From positions 1-64,000 of the forward strand of contig JAXDAY010000035.1 in the NCBI GenBank assembly GCA_034679345.1: 64,000 nucleotides of DNA. The letters are read 5' to 3'. This DNA comes from JAXDAY01 sp034679345. GTDB lineage: Bacteria > Eisenbacteria > RBG-16-71-46 > CAIMUX01 > VGJL01. The notes under the pieces are model-generated. The model saw only the letters and a list, made by a program, of their open reading frames with translations, was not told where the DNA came from and did not search any database. The number at the start of each line of letters is the position of its first letter. The first letter of the stretch is position 1. This document shows, piece by piece, positions 14,764 to 23,407 of the stretch. The translations under genes and the position numbers were made by a program.

Positions 14764-16416
14764 CTAAACGCCCCCTCCGATCCGTCCGAGCCGCTCAGAC
14801 CACTGGATCCTCTGCTGCAGGGGCCAAACCTCGCTCGCGCCGTGGGTGGATCCGGAGGCGACGAGGCTCGTTCCGCCGTGCGAGCGACACCAGGTGATCT
14901 CGAGGAAGATCGGCTCCGGCGAGTCGAACGAGTAGGCGATTCGCATCCCGGGCTCGGCCACGGCGATCCTCCCCTGCAAGGTCGCTCCGTCGCGCAGGAG
15001 GACACGGATCTCCCCGTCCTCGCGCAGATCGATGGTTGCGGACTCGCCGAGCCACGACTTGAGCCCGTTCTCGGTGGTGAGGTGCGCCCAGATCTCTCCC
15101 GGCGCGAGATGGAGCGCGCGGCGCAGAATGAACGAACGGCGCCCTCCGCGCGCCTGGTGCTTCAAGTGGAAATCGAGAAGCGCGAGGGTGGATCTCCATC
15201 CCGCCGATGCGGCGCGAAACTCATCCTCCCACGACTCACCCATCCCCCATCCCATGTGGCTCAGGCGCACATCGGTGCGCGGCTCGCCCCCATGCGCCGG
15301 AGACAAGACGATCTCGGCCTCCGTCGTCGCTTCGAGCGGCGGAACGTCCCATGCGAAGAGGATTCGCCGTCCCGATTCGATCTCTCGAATCCTGCCGCGC
15401 TGCTCGCCAAACGCGGTCCACAGAAGAGCGAACGTGTTCCCTTCTCTCAGGGTGAGCTCGGCCCGATCGCAGTACCAACCGACGAGCGAGACCGGATCGG
15501 TCAGCGCCTTCCAGACTCGGTCGGCAGGCGCGCCGACAGTCCTCTCGACGACGATTCCTCGGCTCCCCCCCGGCTTCCACGCCCCCGGCGCTCTCTCCAG
15601 GACCTCGGCAAGCTTGGCGAAACGGATCTCCCATAGGGCGCGGAGGGCGTCCTTCTCCTCCTCCGGGATCGCGTAGGAGCGCTGTGTCAGAGTCGCGACG
15701 CATCCCTCTCCGTCGGGCCAGAAGGAGAGCCCGATCAGGCTCTTTCGCCCCTCCTCCTCCCAGAGAATGCGCATGTGCCTGCCCGGCACGAAGGTCCGGA
15801 TGAGACCGCGGACCTCCGCGCCGTCCATCATCGTGAGGCGGATCTCCCCGCCGGCGGCGGGATCGGTGAACGCGTCACTGGCAAGCCATGTGGCGATCGC
15901 GCTGGGAGCGACCCAGTAGAGATGGGCCCGCTCCCGGCTGGCAGGGAGGTTTGCCTGGACGCGGATGTAGAATGGCTGTTCGCGCCCTCCCCCCTCCTCG
16001 AGATGGAATCGCAGGTTCTCAAGCACCTTGTCCCACTCCAGCGCGACCATGTCGAAGCGGGATTGCCACTCGGGCTGGGCGGGGAATCCGCGGTGGCGGA
16101 ACTTGACCAGGGTCATGCCCACATCATCGTCATCCAGCTCGAAGGATGCGATCGTTTCGCACCCGAGCTTTTCCATGAACCATGAGAGGACCAGACGCCG
16201 GTCGTCCTCGATCTCGAGGATCTCTCCCTGGGCGTGGGCCGGCAGGCTCGAGTCCAACCAGTCAATGCGGTAGCTTGCGCCCTTCTGCGGCTTCCAGCGA
16301 ACCGTGGCATACATCCACCGCGAGAGGGCGGCCGGGTCGAGCAGCGCATGGAAGACTGCGGACCGAGGCGCGGCGACGCGAAGGCAGCGCTCCACCGTCC
16401 GGGTCGGCTCGGTCAT
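14764..16416 (-). CDS. Protein with four tandem AHSA1/SRPBCC domains
   Basis: 550 residues from the ATG at 16416 (AGGAGGTCGC leader). Four successive units share the activator-of-Hsp90-ATPase-like START fold: about 1-135 (VAAPRSAVFHALLDPAALSRW), 140-275 (YWVAPSAIATWLASDAFTD), 285-420 (VGAPADRVWKALTDPVSLVGW) and 430-550 (LHLAPGEIWAHLTTENGLKSW). Each has the start-strand, DxxxLxxW and W.....RI.Y patterns. Typical family members have one domain and bind hydrophobic ligands in a deep cavity. A four-fold array is unusual. No signal peptide is present. The next gene upstream is a BamE-like lipoprotein 14 bp away, so the two are probably co-transcribed. Confidence 0.8.
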   Translation of the reverse strand: MTEPTRTVERCLRVAAPRSAVFHALLDPAALSRWMYATVRWKPQKGASYRIDWLDSSLPAHAQGEILEIEDDRRLVLSWFMEKLGCETIASFELDDDDVGMTLVKFRHRGFPAQPEWQSRFDMVALEWDKVLENLRFHLEEGGGREQPFYIRVQANLPASRERAHLYWVAPSAIATWLASDAFTDPAAGGEIRLTMMDGAEVRGLIRTFVPGRHMRILWEEEGRKSLIGLSFWPDGEGCVATLTQRSYAIPEEEKDALRALWEIRFAKLAEVLERAPGAWKPGGSRGIVVERTVGAPADRVWKALTDPVSLVGWYCDRAELTLREGNTFALLWTAFGEQRGRIREIESGRRILFAWDVPPLEATTEAEIVLSPAHGGEPRTDVRLSHMGWGMGESWEDEFRAASAGWRSTLALLDFHLKHQARGGRRSFILRRALHLAPGEIWAHLTTENGLKSWLGESATIDLREDGEIRVLLRDGATLQGRIAVAEPGMRIAYSFDSPEPIFLEITWCRSHGGTSLVASGSTHGASEVWPLQQRIQWSERLGRIGGGV

Positions 16417-16430
16417 GCGACCTCCTTTGT

Positions 16431-16769
16431 TCACGGAACGTCGGCGTTGTACGTGAACGAGCGGACGCGATTGCCGTCGAAGCGGATATAGAGGTCTCTT
16501 GTCGAGGTCTTTCCGAAGACCAGGCGCAACTTGTAGTGGACGTAGGTCCACGTGGAATCGCCGTCTTCCACTCCGCGTCGATATGGCCGCCCGTACTGAG
16601 CGAGAAGATCGCTCTTCGTCGTCTCGCCGATGCGGATCTCCGTGATCCGCTGTGCCGGAAAGTCCCGTCCTACGGTCGCGCACCCGGAGAGAGAGAGCAG
16701 GCATCCCCCGAGCAGGGGGATGATCGAACCCCGCAACTTCCTTGAATCTATCAATTTACGCCTCCTCAT
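16431..16769 (-). CDS. BamE/SmpA-like outer-membrane lipoprotein
   Basis: 112 residues from the ATG at 16769, with GAGG just before. A lipoprotein signal ends at LSLSGC. The mature part shows the BamE/OmlA pattern: ITEIRIGETTKSDLLAQYGRPYRR, then an aromatic-rich strand WTYVHYKLRL and a final strand DLYIRFDGNRVRSFTYN. BamE proteins support the outer-membrane barrel assembly machine, but many short relatives have unknown roles. It is the first gene of a probable two-gene unit with the four-domain AHSA1 protein. Confidence 0.75.
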   Translation of the reverse strand: MRRRKLIDSRKLRGSIIPLLGGCLLSLSGCATVGRDFPAQRITEIRIGETTKSDLLAQYGRPYRRGVEDGDSTWTYVHYKLRLVFGKTSTRDLYIRFDGNRVRSFTYNADVP

Positions 16770-16898
16770 GAGGACGGCGGAAGCGTAACAGATCGACTTC
16801 CCGAGGGTCAAGCCGCTCGAACCCGGGCCCTCCGCGCGCGGCTTCGGCACTCCGGTCTTCGGGTCCCGTTCTCGGGTGCCGATAGAAGAGGGGTGGGC

Positions 16899-17843
16899 AT
16901 GATGAAGCCATTCGCAACCGAATCGACGGACTCGATCTGCTCGACGGGAGACGCCTCGGCCGAGCCGAGACGCCTGCTCGGCATTCGGTCTCCCGTCCGG
17001 CGCATCGCGGTCTCGCCCTGCTCGCGATTCCTCGCGGCGGGCATGGCCGACGGATCGGCCCTGGTCTTCGATCTCGAGGCGAATCGCCGCCGGCTCGAGC
17101 TGCGTGGGCATCAGAGTCCAGTCGAGTCGATCGACTTCCACCCGCTGGGCGACGCGCTCCTCACCACGGCGAGGGATGGATCGATTCGATGCTGGGACTT
17201 CTCCGATGGGCGCTGCCGTCAACTCCTGCAGGCCCATCCGTTCTCGGCAAGCGCGTTCGCACACTCGACCCGGGGCGAGCGCTTCGCGACCGGATCGCTC
17301 GACGGCACGATCAAGATCTGGGATTCGCGCCAATGGATCGCGCGCATGACGTTGAAGGGCGCGGAGGCCGCGATCCGCGGCCTCGCATTCAGCCCCGAGG
17401 GGACGATTCTGCTGAGCGCTTCGGACGACGGCCAGGTGCGCGCCTGGAGCCTCGCGACCGGATGCTGCATCGACCGGCTGGACGCCCATCGCGGGCCCAT
17501 CCTCGCATGGGCCACCGGCAGAGATCATCGTCTCGCGGCATCCGCGGGCAAGGACGGCCGCATCCGGATCTGGAACATCGATGAGATCCGCTGCGTCCGG
17601 ACGATCGGCGGGGCCGCCCGCTCGATCCTCGCCTTGGGCATGAGCGACTCGATGCTCGCCTCGATCGAGACATCGGGTTCCGTCACGGTCCGACCCCTCG
17701 GGAACTCCGAGAAGGAGCCACCCTTCACCGCGCACATCCCTCCCCTGAGGGCCGCTGGCGCCGCTGGGGCTTCAATCCTCGCGGGCCGGCCGATCCTGGC
17801 CGTCGGCGGACCCGACCGGGCCATCCGTCTCTGGCGCGTCTAG
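16899..17843 (+). CDS. WD40-repeat protein
   Basis: 314 residues (a GTG two codons upstream is also possible). No signal peptide. About six or seven WD40 blades are visible, each ending in W-D or a variant and often preceded by DG: DGSALVFDLEAN, DGSIRCWDFSDG, DGTIKIWDSRQW, DGQVRAWSLATG, DGRIRIWNIDEI and a final PDRAIRLWRV that would close the ring. It should fold as a single cytoplasmic beta-propeller, normally an interaction scaffold. No enzymatic partner domain is attached. It lies upstream of hisS on the same strand with an 84-bp gap. Confidence 0.9.
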   Translation: MMKPFATESTDSICSTGDASAEPRRLLGIRSPVRRIAVSPCSRFLAAGMADGSALVFDLEANRRRLELRGHQSPVESIDFHPLGDALLTTARDGSIRCWDFSDGRCRQLLQAHPFSASAFAHSTRGERFATGSLDGTIKIWDSRQWIARMTLKGAEAAIRGLAFSPEGTILLSASDDGQVRAWSLATGCCIDRLDAHRGPILAWATGRDHRLAASAGKDGRIRIWNIDEIRCVRTIGGAARSILALGMSDSMLASIETSGSVTVRPLGNSEKEPPFTAHIPPLRAAGAAGASILAGRPILAVGGPDRAIRLWRV

Positions 17844-17927
17844 ACACTCCGCGACTCCCCTCCACACCTGCTGCGCTCAGCCTCCGTCTATGGCATCATG
17901 GCCGCCTGGCGGAGAAGTGGAGGATCG

Positions 17928-19190
17928 ATGAAACGCAGCCTCATCCAGGCGGTCAAGGGAACCCGCGACTTCTATCCGGAGGCGATGGCCCAACGGGTCT
18001 GGCTCTACGAGAGGATCCGGGCCGTCTCCCGTCGCTTCGGCTACCAGGAGTATGAGGGGCCGATCCTCGAGCCGATCGCGCTCTATGCAGCGAAGAGCGG
18101 CGAAGAGCTGGTGAAGGAGCAGTCGTTCGTCCTGAAGGACCGTGGAGGGGACGATCTGGCCATGCGCCCCGAACTGACGCCGAGCCTGGCCCGGATGATC
18201 GCGGGACGGCAGGCGCAGATCCCGCGCCCGATCCGCTGGTGGTCCTATGGCCCCTTCTGGCGCTATGAGCGCCCGCAGAAGGGGCGCACCCGCGAGTTCT
18301 TCCAGTGGAACATCGACCTCTTGGGCGCCGACGACCCGCGCGCGGACGCGGAGCTCCTGGCGGTAGCGGCCTCGTTCTTCCGCGAGGCCGGCCTCGTCGG
18401 GGACGAGGTCATCCTGCAAGTGAACAACCGGCGTCTCATGGACGGCTGCCTCGCGCGGATCGGAATCGATGGCGAGGCGAAGAAGAGCGCCTTCCGCCTG
18501 ATCGACAAGCGCGAGAAGCTCTCGCCCCCGGATTGGGCGGCCTATGCGGGCGAGCTCGGGTTCTCCGGGGCGCAGATCGACGAGCTGGGGAAGATCCTCG
18601 GAGACCGCGAGCTCTGGCGCGCGTCGGAGGAGCTGGTCCTGCTCTTCGACGTCCTGGAGAGCTACGGCGTGAAGGAGATGGTCCGCTACGAGCCGGCCGT
18701 CATCAGAGGGCTGGACTACTACACCGGCACTGTCTTCGAGGCCCGCGATCGCGACGGGGAGTTCCGCGCCATCCTCGGTGGAGGCCGCTACGACAACCTG
18801 GTGGCCGACGTCGGCGGCGATCCCCTACCAGGCGTCGGCTTCGCCATGGGGGATGTGGTGATCGGGCTCGTTCTTCAGAAGTACGGCCATCTGCCGAGCC
18901 CGCGCCCCGCGCCGGCGCGGGTCCTCGTCACCCTCTTCGACGCGGAGACGGCGGAGGCGGCGATCCGCGCGGCGACCGAGATCCGCGGGGCGGGAATCGA
19001 GGTAGAGCTCTACCCCGAGCCGGCGAAGCTCGCCAAGCAGTTCCGCTACGCCGACCAGCTCGGGATTCCCTTCGCCGTCGTCATCGGAACCGACGAGGCG
19101 CGGGAGGGGCGCCTCGCCCTGAAGGACCTCGCCTCGGGCGCGCAGACGGGCATGACCCTCGAGGAGGCGATCGCGCGCCTGAGGCGGTGA
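17928..19190 (+). CDS. hisS: Histidyl-tRNA synthetase
   Basis: 420 residues from the ATG at 17928 with GGAGGATCG immediately upstream. Class II aminoacyl-tRNA synthetase that charges tRNA-His. Motif 1 lies around GTRDFYPEAMAQRVWLYERI. Motif 2 is PFWRYERPQKGRTREFFQWN. The two histidine-binding motifs are RGLDYYTGTVFEA and, after it, the GGGRYDNL loop; motif 3 lies near LPGVGFAMGDVVIGLV. The anticodon-binding domain occupies the last 95 residues. Length and order match the normal enzyme; nothing is missing. Confidence 0.97.
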   Translation: MKRSLIQAVKGTRDFYPEAMAQRVWLYERIRAVSRRFGYQEYEGPILEPIALYAAKSGEELVKEQSFVLKDRGGDDLAMRPELTPSLARMIAGRQAQIPRPIRWWSYGPFWRYERPQKGRTREFFQWNIDLLGADDPRADAELLAVAASFFREAGLVGDEVILQVNNRRLMDGCLARIGIDGEAKKSAFRLIDKREKLSPPDWAAYAGELGFSGAQIDELGKILGDRELWRASEELVLLFDVLESYGVKEMVRYEPAVIRGLDYYTGTVFEARDRDGEFRAILGGGRYDNLVADVGGDPLPGVGFAMGDVVIGLVLQKYGHLPSPRPAPARVLVTLFDAETAEAAIRAATEIRGAGIEVELYPEPAKLAKQFRYADQLGIPFAVVIGTDEAREGRLALKDLASGAQTGMTLEEAIARLRR

Positions 19191-19252
19191 TCGCAAGGCC
19201 TAAGCTCGAGGTCCTCCCGGTCGATGACGCGCGCGCGAAGGGAAGCGCGCGA

Positions 19253-20353
19253 TCACGCCGCGCCAGAGCCCTGTCGCACGTAGCGCCGGATCATCCAGGC
19301 GACCGTGACGAGGGAGGCGACGAAAAGGAGCAGGAAGATCGCCAGAACGCTCCCCTGCGTGCGCACCTGCATCTCCCCAAACCCCGCGAGCGCGCCGATT
19401 CTCAGCTCGCGCGTCCAGCTGCGCACGAGGAGCATGACGAGGATCGTCGCCGTCAGAAGGCCGCTCGACGCCAGAAGGACCCTTCCCGACTCCGGCTTGG
19501 CCATCAGGAGCAGAGCCGCCACCAGCGCCAGAAAGACCGCCGCGAACAGGTGAGCCGTGTGCACGACGTTGCCTCCGAGAAACGAGTCGCGGATCGCGGC
19601 CGGCTGGGAGAGGAGGAACCAGAAGCCGACAAGGAGCTGAACGAGCGTGGCGCCGGCGAACCAGTTGCGGCCGTACCGAACCGCCCACGAGGAGAATCCC
19701 TCCTGGCCCGGGCGGCGGGCGCGCTGTCCGAATGCCACGACGCCGAGGCCCGCCACGGCGAGGGCGGCGACGAAGAAGTGGAGGAAGCGCGGGACAAGGG
19801 TCGGTTCGCCGAAGTTCAGCCGCAGGCCTGACCGGTCGGCCAGGTAGAGGTCGCGAAAGCGCTCCGGCGATTCCATCAGCGTGATGTTGTTCGAGTAGAT
19901 GAAACCGACGATCATCACGAGGACGCTCGCCGCCCACGCGATCCACAGGTACTTCTCCCGGCGCACCGTCTCCGACATCGACATGAAGTAGTGACCGTAG
20001 TAGGCGAGGCAGAGGAGGGCGACAATGGAGATCCAGGGGAAGGCGATCAGGATGCTCGAGGTGTAGAAGAAGCGCCCGTACAGCACCTGCAGGAATAGAA
20101 GGGGGGCGACTCCCAGGGTGATCGTCGCAGCATTGACGATGGGCAGCGAGCGGAACAGGAGATCGGAGAGCCGGCGGTGATGCGGCACTCCGCTTCTGCC
20201 GCGCAGGCCGGAGACGGCGGCGATCACTCCCCCGCCCATGAGGAAGTTCATCGCCACGATGTGGAGGAAGAGGGTCACGAAGGAGAGCACCTGGAACAGC
20301 CACACGGGAGCGGGGAGGGGAATCGGATCGATCGGCGGCAGTGTCGGGTTCAT
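19253..20353 (-). CDS. Cytochrome bd-superfamily CydA-like second subunit
   Basis: 366 residues with eight or nine transmembrane helices. The first helix, LFLHIVAMNFLMGGG, parallels that of the adjacent CydA-like protein (IVHVFVSHFAVGGG). A later stretch, SNNITLMESPERF followed by RFLHFFVAALAVAGL, parallels the E. coli CydA region around His186, a haem b558 ligand, and keeps the histidine. It therefore looks like a CydA paralogue rather than CydB. It starts inside the stop of the upstream gene (ATGA overlap), so the two subunits are translationally coupled and probably form one membrane complex. By length and composition it is complete. Confidence 0.7.
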   Translation of the reverse strand: MNPTLPPIDPIPLPAPVWLFQVLSFVTLFLHIVAMNFLMGGGVIAAVSGLRGRSGVPHHRRLSDLLFRSLPIVNAATITLGVAPLLFLQVLYGRFFYTSSILIAFPWISIVALLCLAYYGHYFMSMSETVRREKYLWIAWAASVLVMIVGFIYSNNITLMESPERFRDLYLADRSGLRLNFGEPTLVPRFLHFFVAALAVAGLGVVAFGQRARRPGQEGFSSWAVRYGRNWFAGATLVQLLVGFWFLLSQPAAIRDSFLGGNVVHTAHLFAAVFLALVAALLLMAKPESGRVLLASSGLLTATILVMLLVRSWTRELRIGALAGFGEMQVRTQGSVLAIFLLLFVASLVTVAWMIRRYVRQGSGAA

Positions 20354-21666
20354 CGCGACGCCTCCTGCATCGGCTGGCTCTCCGGCGGAAAACCCCAGAG
20401 ACCGGCGAGGTAGTGGGCGAGCGCGCCGCGTTCCTCCATCGTCCCGGCGAACGGGGGCATGAAGCCCTTCAGCTCGTCGAGGTGCCTCAGTTGCGCGGAG
20501 ATGAAGCTCTCGCGCCATCCACGGATCAGCGGCCGGATCGCGTTGTAGCCATCGATCGTGTGGCACGACGCGCACTGGAATCGGAAGATCTCTTCCCCCG
20601 CCCGCTTGCGGTTATTCGAAGTCACTTCCGTGACAGCCGACCAGCGCGCCGCCTTCAGGAAACCTGTCTTCGATAGCTCCGCGATCTGCGCCGGCCGGAG
20701 GTTGTTCGAGTAGAGGGTGCCGTGGACCACGAACGGCTTGCGAACCGCCTCCCGGACCCATTCGGAGGTGGCGGTGACGCTGAATCCCACGACGAGGAAG
20801 AGCGCCGCGAGGGCCGGACTGAACCGCGCGGGCATCCGGTATGCGATCGCCCAGGTGAAGACAAGGATGAAGACCGAGATCAGCAGCGAAGCCAGGAGGA
20901 AGATGGACACCGCGGGCGCGCCGCCGAAGGCGACGTGGCGCGCGGACTCGGGCACCGCGAAGAGGTACCACAGCCCGGCGGGGGGCATCAAGGCGAAGCC
21001 GGCGAAGACCCACTTCGCGGAGTAACGCACCAGCTTTGCGCGCAAACCCTCTGCTCGAGTCATCGAGGAGGTGAGAAGCGCGTAGAGCCCCGTCAATGAG
21101 ATCGCGACGCCTGTGCGAAGAAAGAGCGAGGGGAGGTAGCTGGGGTTGAAGAAGCCATGCCAGAAGCTGCCGGTCTCGACCCAGCGCCCGGGGGTCAGCA
21201 TGAACGCAAGGATCCCGTTGATGACCACCAGGCTCATGTAGGCGGCGACGAAGTAGATCCAGCCGATCTTCAGATGGGTCTTCGGCGCAAGGCGATTCCA
21301 GCCGTAGTAGTAGATCATCGCCGCGGCGATCTCGACGAAGAAGAAACACCACTCGATCGCCCATGCCCAAACGAAGTTGTGGATCAAGAGACTCGTCCCC
21401 GCCGGATGCGCGAGCCCGATGGCGAACCAAATCCCCACGCCCGTCACGGCACCGAAGACCAGAGTCAGGAGTATGAAAAAACGCGAGTGGCTGCGGGTGT
21501 ATGCGAGGATCTCGACATCGCCATCGCGCAATCCCTTGCGCTCCGTCAACGCCAGGAAGAGGCCTCCTCCAACGGCGAAGTGGGAGACGAAGACATGGAC
21601 GATGGCAATGATCGCGATGACGATCCCGCCGCCCAGCAAGGGAACTTCCCAGAACGGATAATCCAT
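20350..21666 (-). CDS. Cytochrome bd-type oxidase subunit I with C-terminal cytochrome c domain
   Basis: 438 residues from the ATG at 21666 (GGAGG 9 bp upstream). The N-terminal part follows the CydA fold: IVHVFVSHFAVGGGLF with His24 and His29; AIEWCFFFVEIA with two glutamates like the CydA E99/E107 pair; GWNRL; VNGILAFML; and SEWVREAVRKPFVV like the CydA GRQPW segment. At the place of CydA His186 I read FLRTG, so that ligand seems lost. The C-terminal domain has a haem c site CASCH (365-369) and a likely Met ligand in GFMPPF near 403. It probably takes electrons through cytochrome c rather than, or in addition to, quinol. It forms an operon with the following CydA-like gene. Confidence 0.8.
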   Translation of the reverse strand: MDYPFWEVPLLGGGIVIAIIAIVHVFVSHFAVGGGLFLALTERKGLRDGDVEILAYTRSHSRFFILLTLVFGAVTGVGIWFAIGLAHPAGTSLLIHNFVWAWAIEWCFFFVEIAAAMIYYYGWNRLAPKTHLKIGWIYFVAAYMSLVVINGILAFMLTPGRWVETGSFWHGFFNPSYLPSLFLRTGVAISLTGLYALLTSSMTRAEGLRAKLVRYSAKWVFAGFALMPPAGLWYLFAVPESARHVAFGGAPAVSIFLLASLLISVFILVFTWAIAYRMPARFSPALAALFLVVGFSVTATSEWVREAVRKPFVVHGTLYSNNLRPAQIAELSKTGFLKAARWSAVTEVTSNNRKRAGEEIFRFQCASCHTIDGYNAIRPLIRGWRESFISAQLRHLDELKGFMPPFAGTMEERGALAHYLAGLWGFPPESQPMQEASR

Positions 21667-21805
21667 TGAGCGCAACCTCCTCGCGTCAAGGGCTCAACCG
21701 TTGGAGTCCGCAGGCTGCGGACGCCTCATTAGAATGCCCGCGCACCGGGAAGTCAACGGCGGCGCTCGGTCCCGCGGCGCTCGATCGAGACGGGAACCGC
21801 GAGGG

Positions 21806-23395
21806 TCACTGTGGGGTCGAAGCTTCCGCTTCTTCGATGCACTCCACCAGAAGGTCCACGATCGCCGGGTCGAACTGCGTGCCGACCCGCGCGCGGATCA
21901 GGTCGAGAGCCTCTTCGGGGTTGTAGGCGGCGCGATGGGGCCGCTCGTGGATCAAGGCGTCGTAGGCGTTGGCGATCGTGAGGATTCGGGACCCCATCGG
22001 AATCCGTTCGCCCCTCAGGCCATCGGGAACTCCGGAGCCGTCCCAATACTCGGCCTGGTGTCGGAGAACCTCGGCGATCCCCTCCTTGGCCCCCATCGGC
22101 ACGAGCCGCCCCGCCACCTCGCTCGCCTCGCGCTGCCGGAGCTTCCGTTCCGCGGGAGAGAGGACGATCGCCGCGTGGAGAAGCGATTCGTGGCGCTCCA
22201 CTGCGCCGAGGTTGTGCATGAGGGCGGCCACCCCGACCGTCTCGACCTCGTCCTCCGTGAGTCCGGCGCGCCGCGCGAGGCGGACGCTCCAGTCGCGGAC
22301 CCGATCCGAGTGGCCCTGCAACCAGGGGTAGCGCGCCTCGAAGGAGGCGAGGAGGGATGTGATCGTCGTCAGCACCGCGCTCTGGGTGCGATCGAAGGCC
22401 TCGGCGTTCGCGAGCGCGGTTCCCACGCTGGTGGCCAGCGCTTCGACGAGCCTCAGGTCGAAGCGATCCAGCGGTTCGCGATCGGCCCGCTCACCGACGC
22501 AGAGAACAGCGCGGAGGCCCGCGTCTCCCCGAATCCCTACGACCCACAGGATCCCCGCGGCGGAGAGCAGGCCGACTTCCATGCGGCATTCGGGGCGCAG
22601 CGCGAGGTCATCGACGGCGATGGCATGCTCGCTCGTCGCGAGAGCCTGCGCCGTCGGCGAGTCGGGACCGAATGCGAGCGTCGCGGGATCGCGCAATCGC
22701 AAGCCGCGGTGCACGAGAGGGCGAAGCCCCCCATCCTCGAGCACCAGCAGGGCGACGGCGTCGAAGTCCAGGATCCCCACTGCGGTGAGCACGAAACGGT
22801 CGAGCACCTCGCGGATCGACCGGTGCCTGTTGATCTCCTCGATCTTCTCGAGGATCGTGCCCAGACGGGTCAGGTGTCCCTGGAAGTCGGCGCGGATCTC
22901 CCTCAGATGATCCCTCTGCCGCTTCACCTCCTCTTCGAGCACATCGGCCTTGATCGCCAGGAGGTCGCGGTCGCGGCTGCGCTCCAGGATCCGCTGCATC
23001 TTGAGAAGGAGCTCCCGGGGGGAGAAGGGCTTCGTCAGATAGTCGTCGGCTCCCACCTTGAGCCCCTGCAGGCGACTCTCGGTCGCGGCGTTGCCGGAGA
23101 TCAGGATGATCGGGAGATTCTGGAACTCCGCTTGCTTCCGGAGCGTTTCGCAGACGTCGATCCCGGACCGCCGCGGCAAGCGCACGTCCAGCACCAGGAA
23201 GTCGGGGCGGACCTGCCGCACCGACTCCAGCGCCTCCTCCCCATCGTGCGCGACGAAGACCTTGTAGCCCCGGCCGCCCAGTGTGATCTGAAGTAGCTCC
23301 AGGACGCGGGAGTCGTCATCGACGACGAGGACCGAAGGGGGGCGTCCCTCGCGCGTGGATCCAGTGTCGGGCTGCTGCGGCGTGACGCGTTCCAT
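21806..23395 (-). CDS. Response regulator with GAF and degenerate HD-GYP domains
   Basis: 529 residues. Receiver domain 20-135 with acidic pocket D26-D28, phospho-acceptor D70 and K122 (LTKPFSP) all intact. A coiled-coil linker covers about 137-195, followed by a GAF-like domain around 195-335. Residues 340-529 match HD-GYP c-di-GMP phosphodiesterases in layout, but key positions are changed: the HD pair is H394-N395 (HNLGA instead of HDIGK), HHE is RHQ at 445-447, and GYP is GVP at 455-457. Catalysis is therefore doubtful, and c-di-GMP sensing or protein interaction is more likely. It is the last gene of a three-gene signalling operon, 12 bp after the CheW-like gene. Confidence 0.85.
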   Translation of the reverse strand: MERVTPQQPDTGSTREGRPPSVLVVDDDSRVLELLQITLGGRGYKVFVAHDGEEALESVRQVRPDFLVLDVRLPRRSGIDVCETLRKQAEFQNLPIILISGNAATESRLQGLKVGADDYLTKPFSPRELLLKMQRILERSRDRDLLAIKADVLEEEVKRQRDHLREIRADFQGHLTRLGTILEKIEEINRHRSIREVLDRFVLTAVGILDFDAVALLVLEDGGLRPLVHRGLRLRDPATLAFGPDSPTAQALATSEHAIAVDDLALRPECRMEVGLLSAAGILWVVGIRGDAGLRAVLCVGERADREPLDRFDLRLVEALATSVGTALANAEAFDRTQSAVLTTITSLLASFEARYPWLQGHSDRVRDWSVRLARRAGLTEDEVETVGVAALMHNLGAVERHESLLHAAIVLSPAERKLRQREASEVAGRLVPMGAKEGIAEVLRHQAEYWDGSGVPDGLRGERIPMGSRILTIANAYDALIHERPHRAAYNPEEALDLIRARVGTQFDPAIVDLLVECIEEAEASTPQ

Positions 23396-23407
23396 GCGCC
23401 CTTCCTC

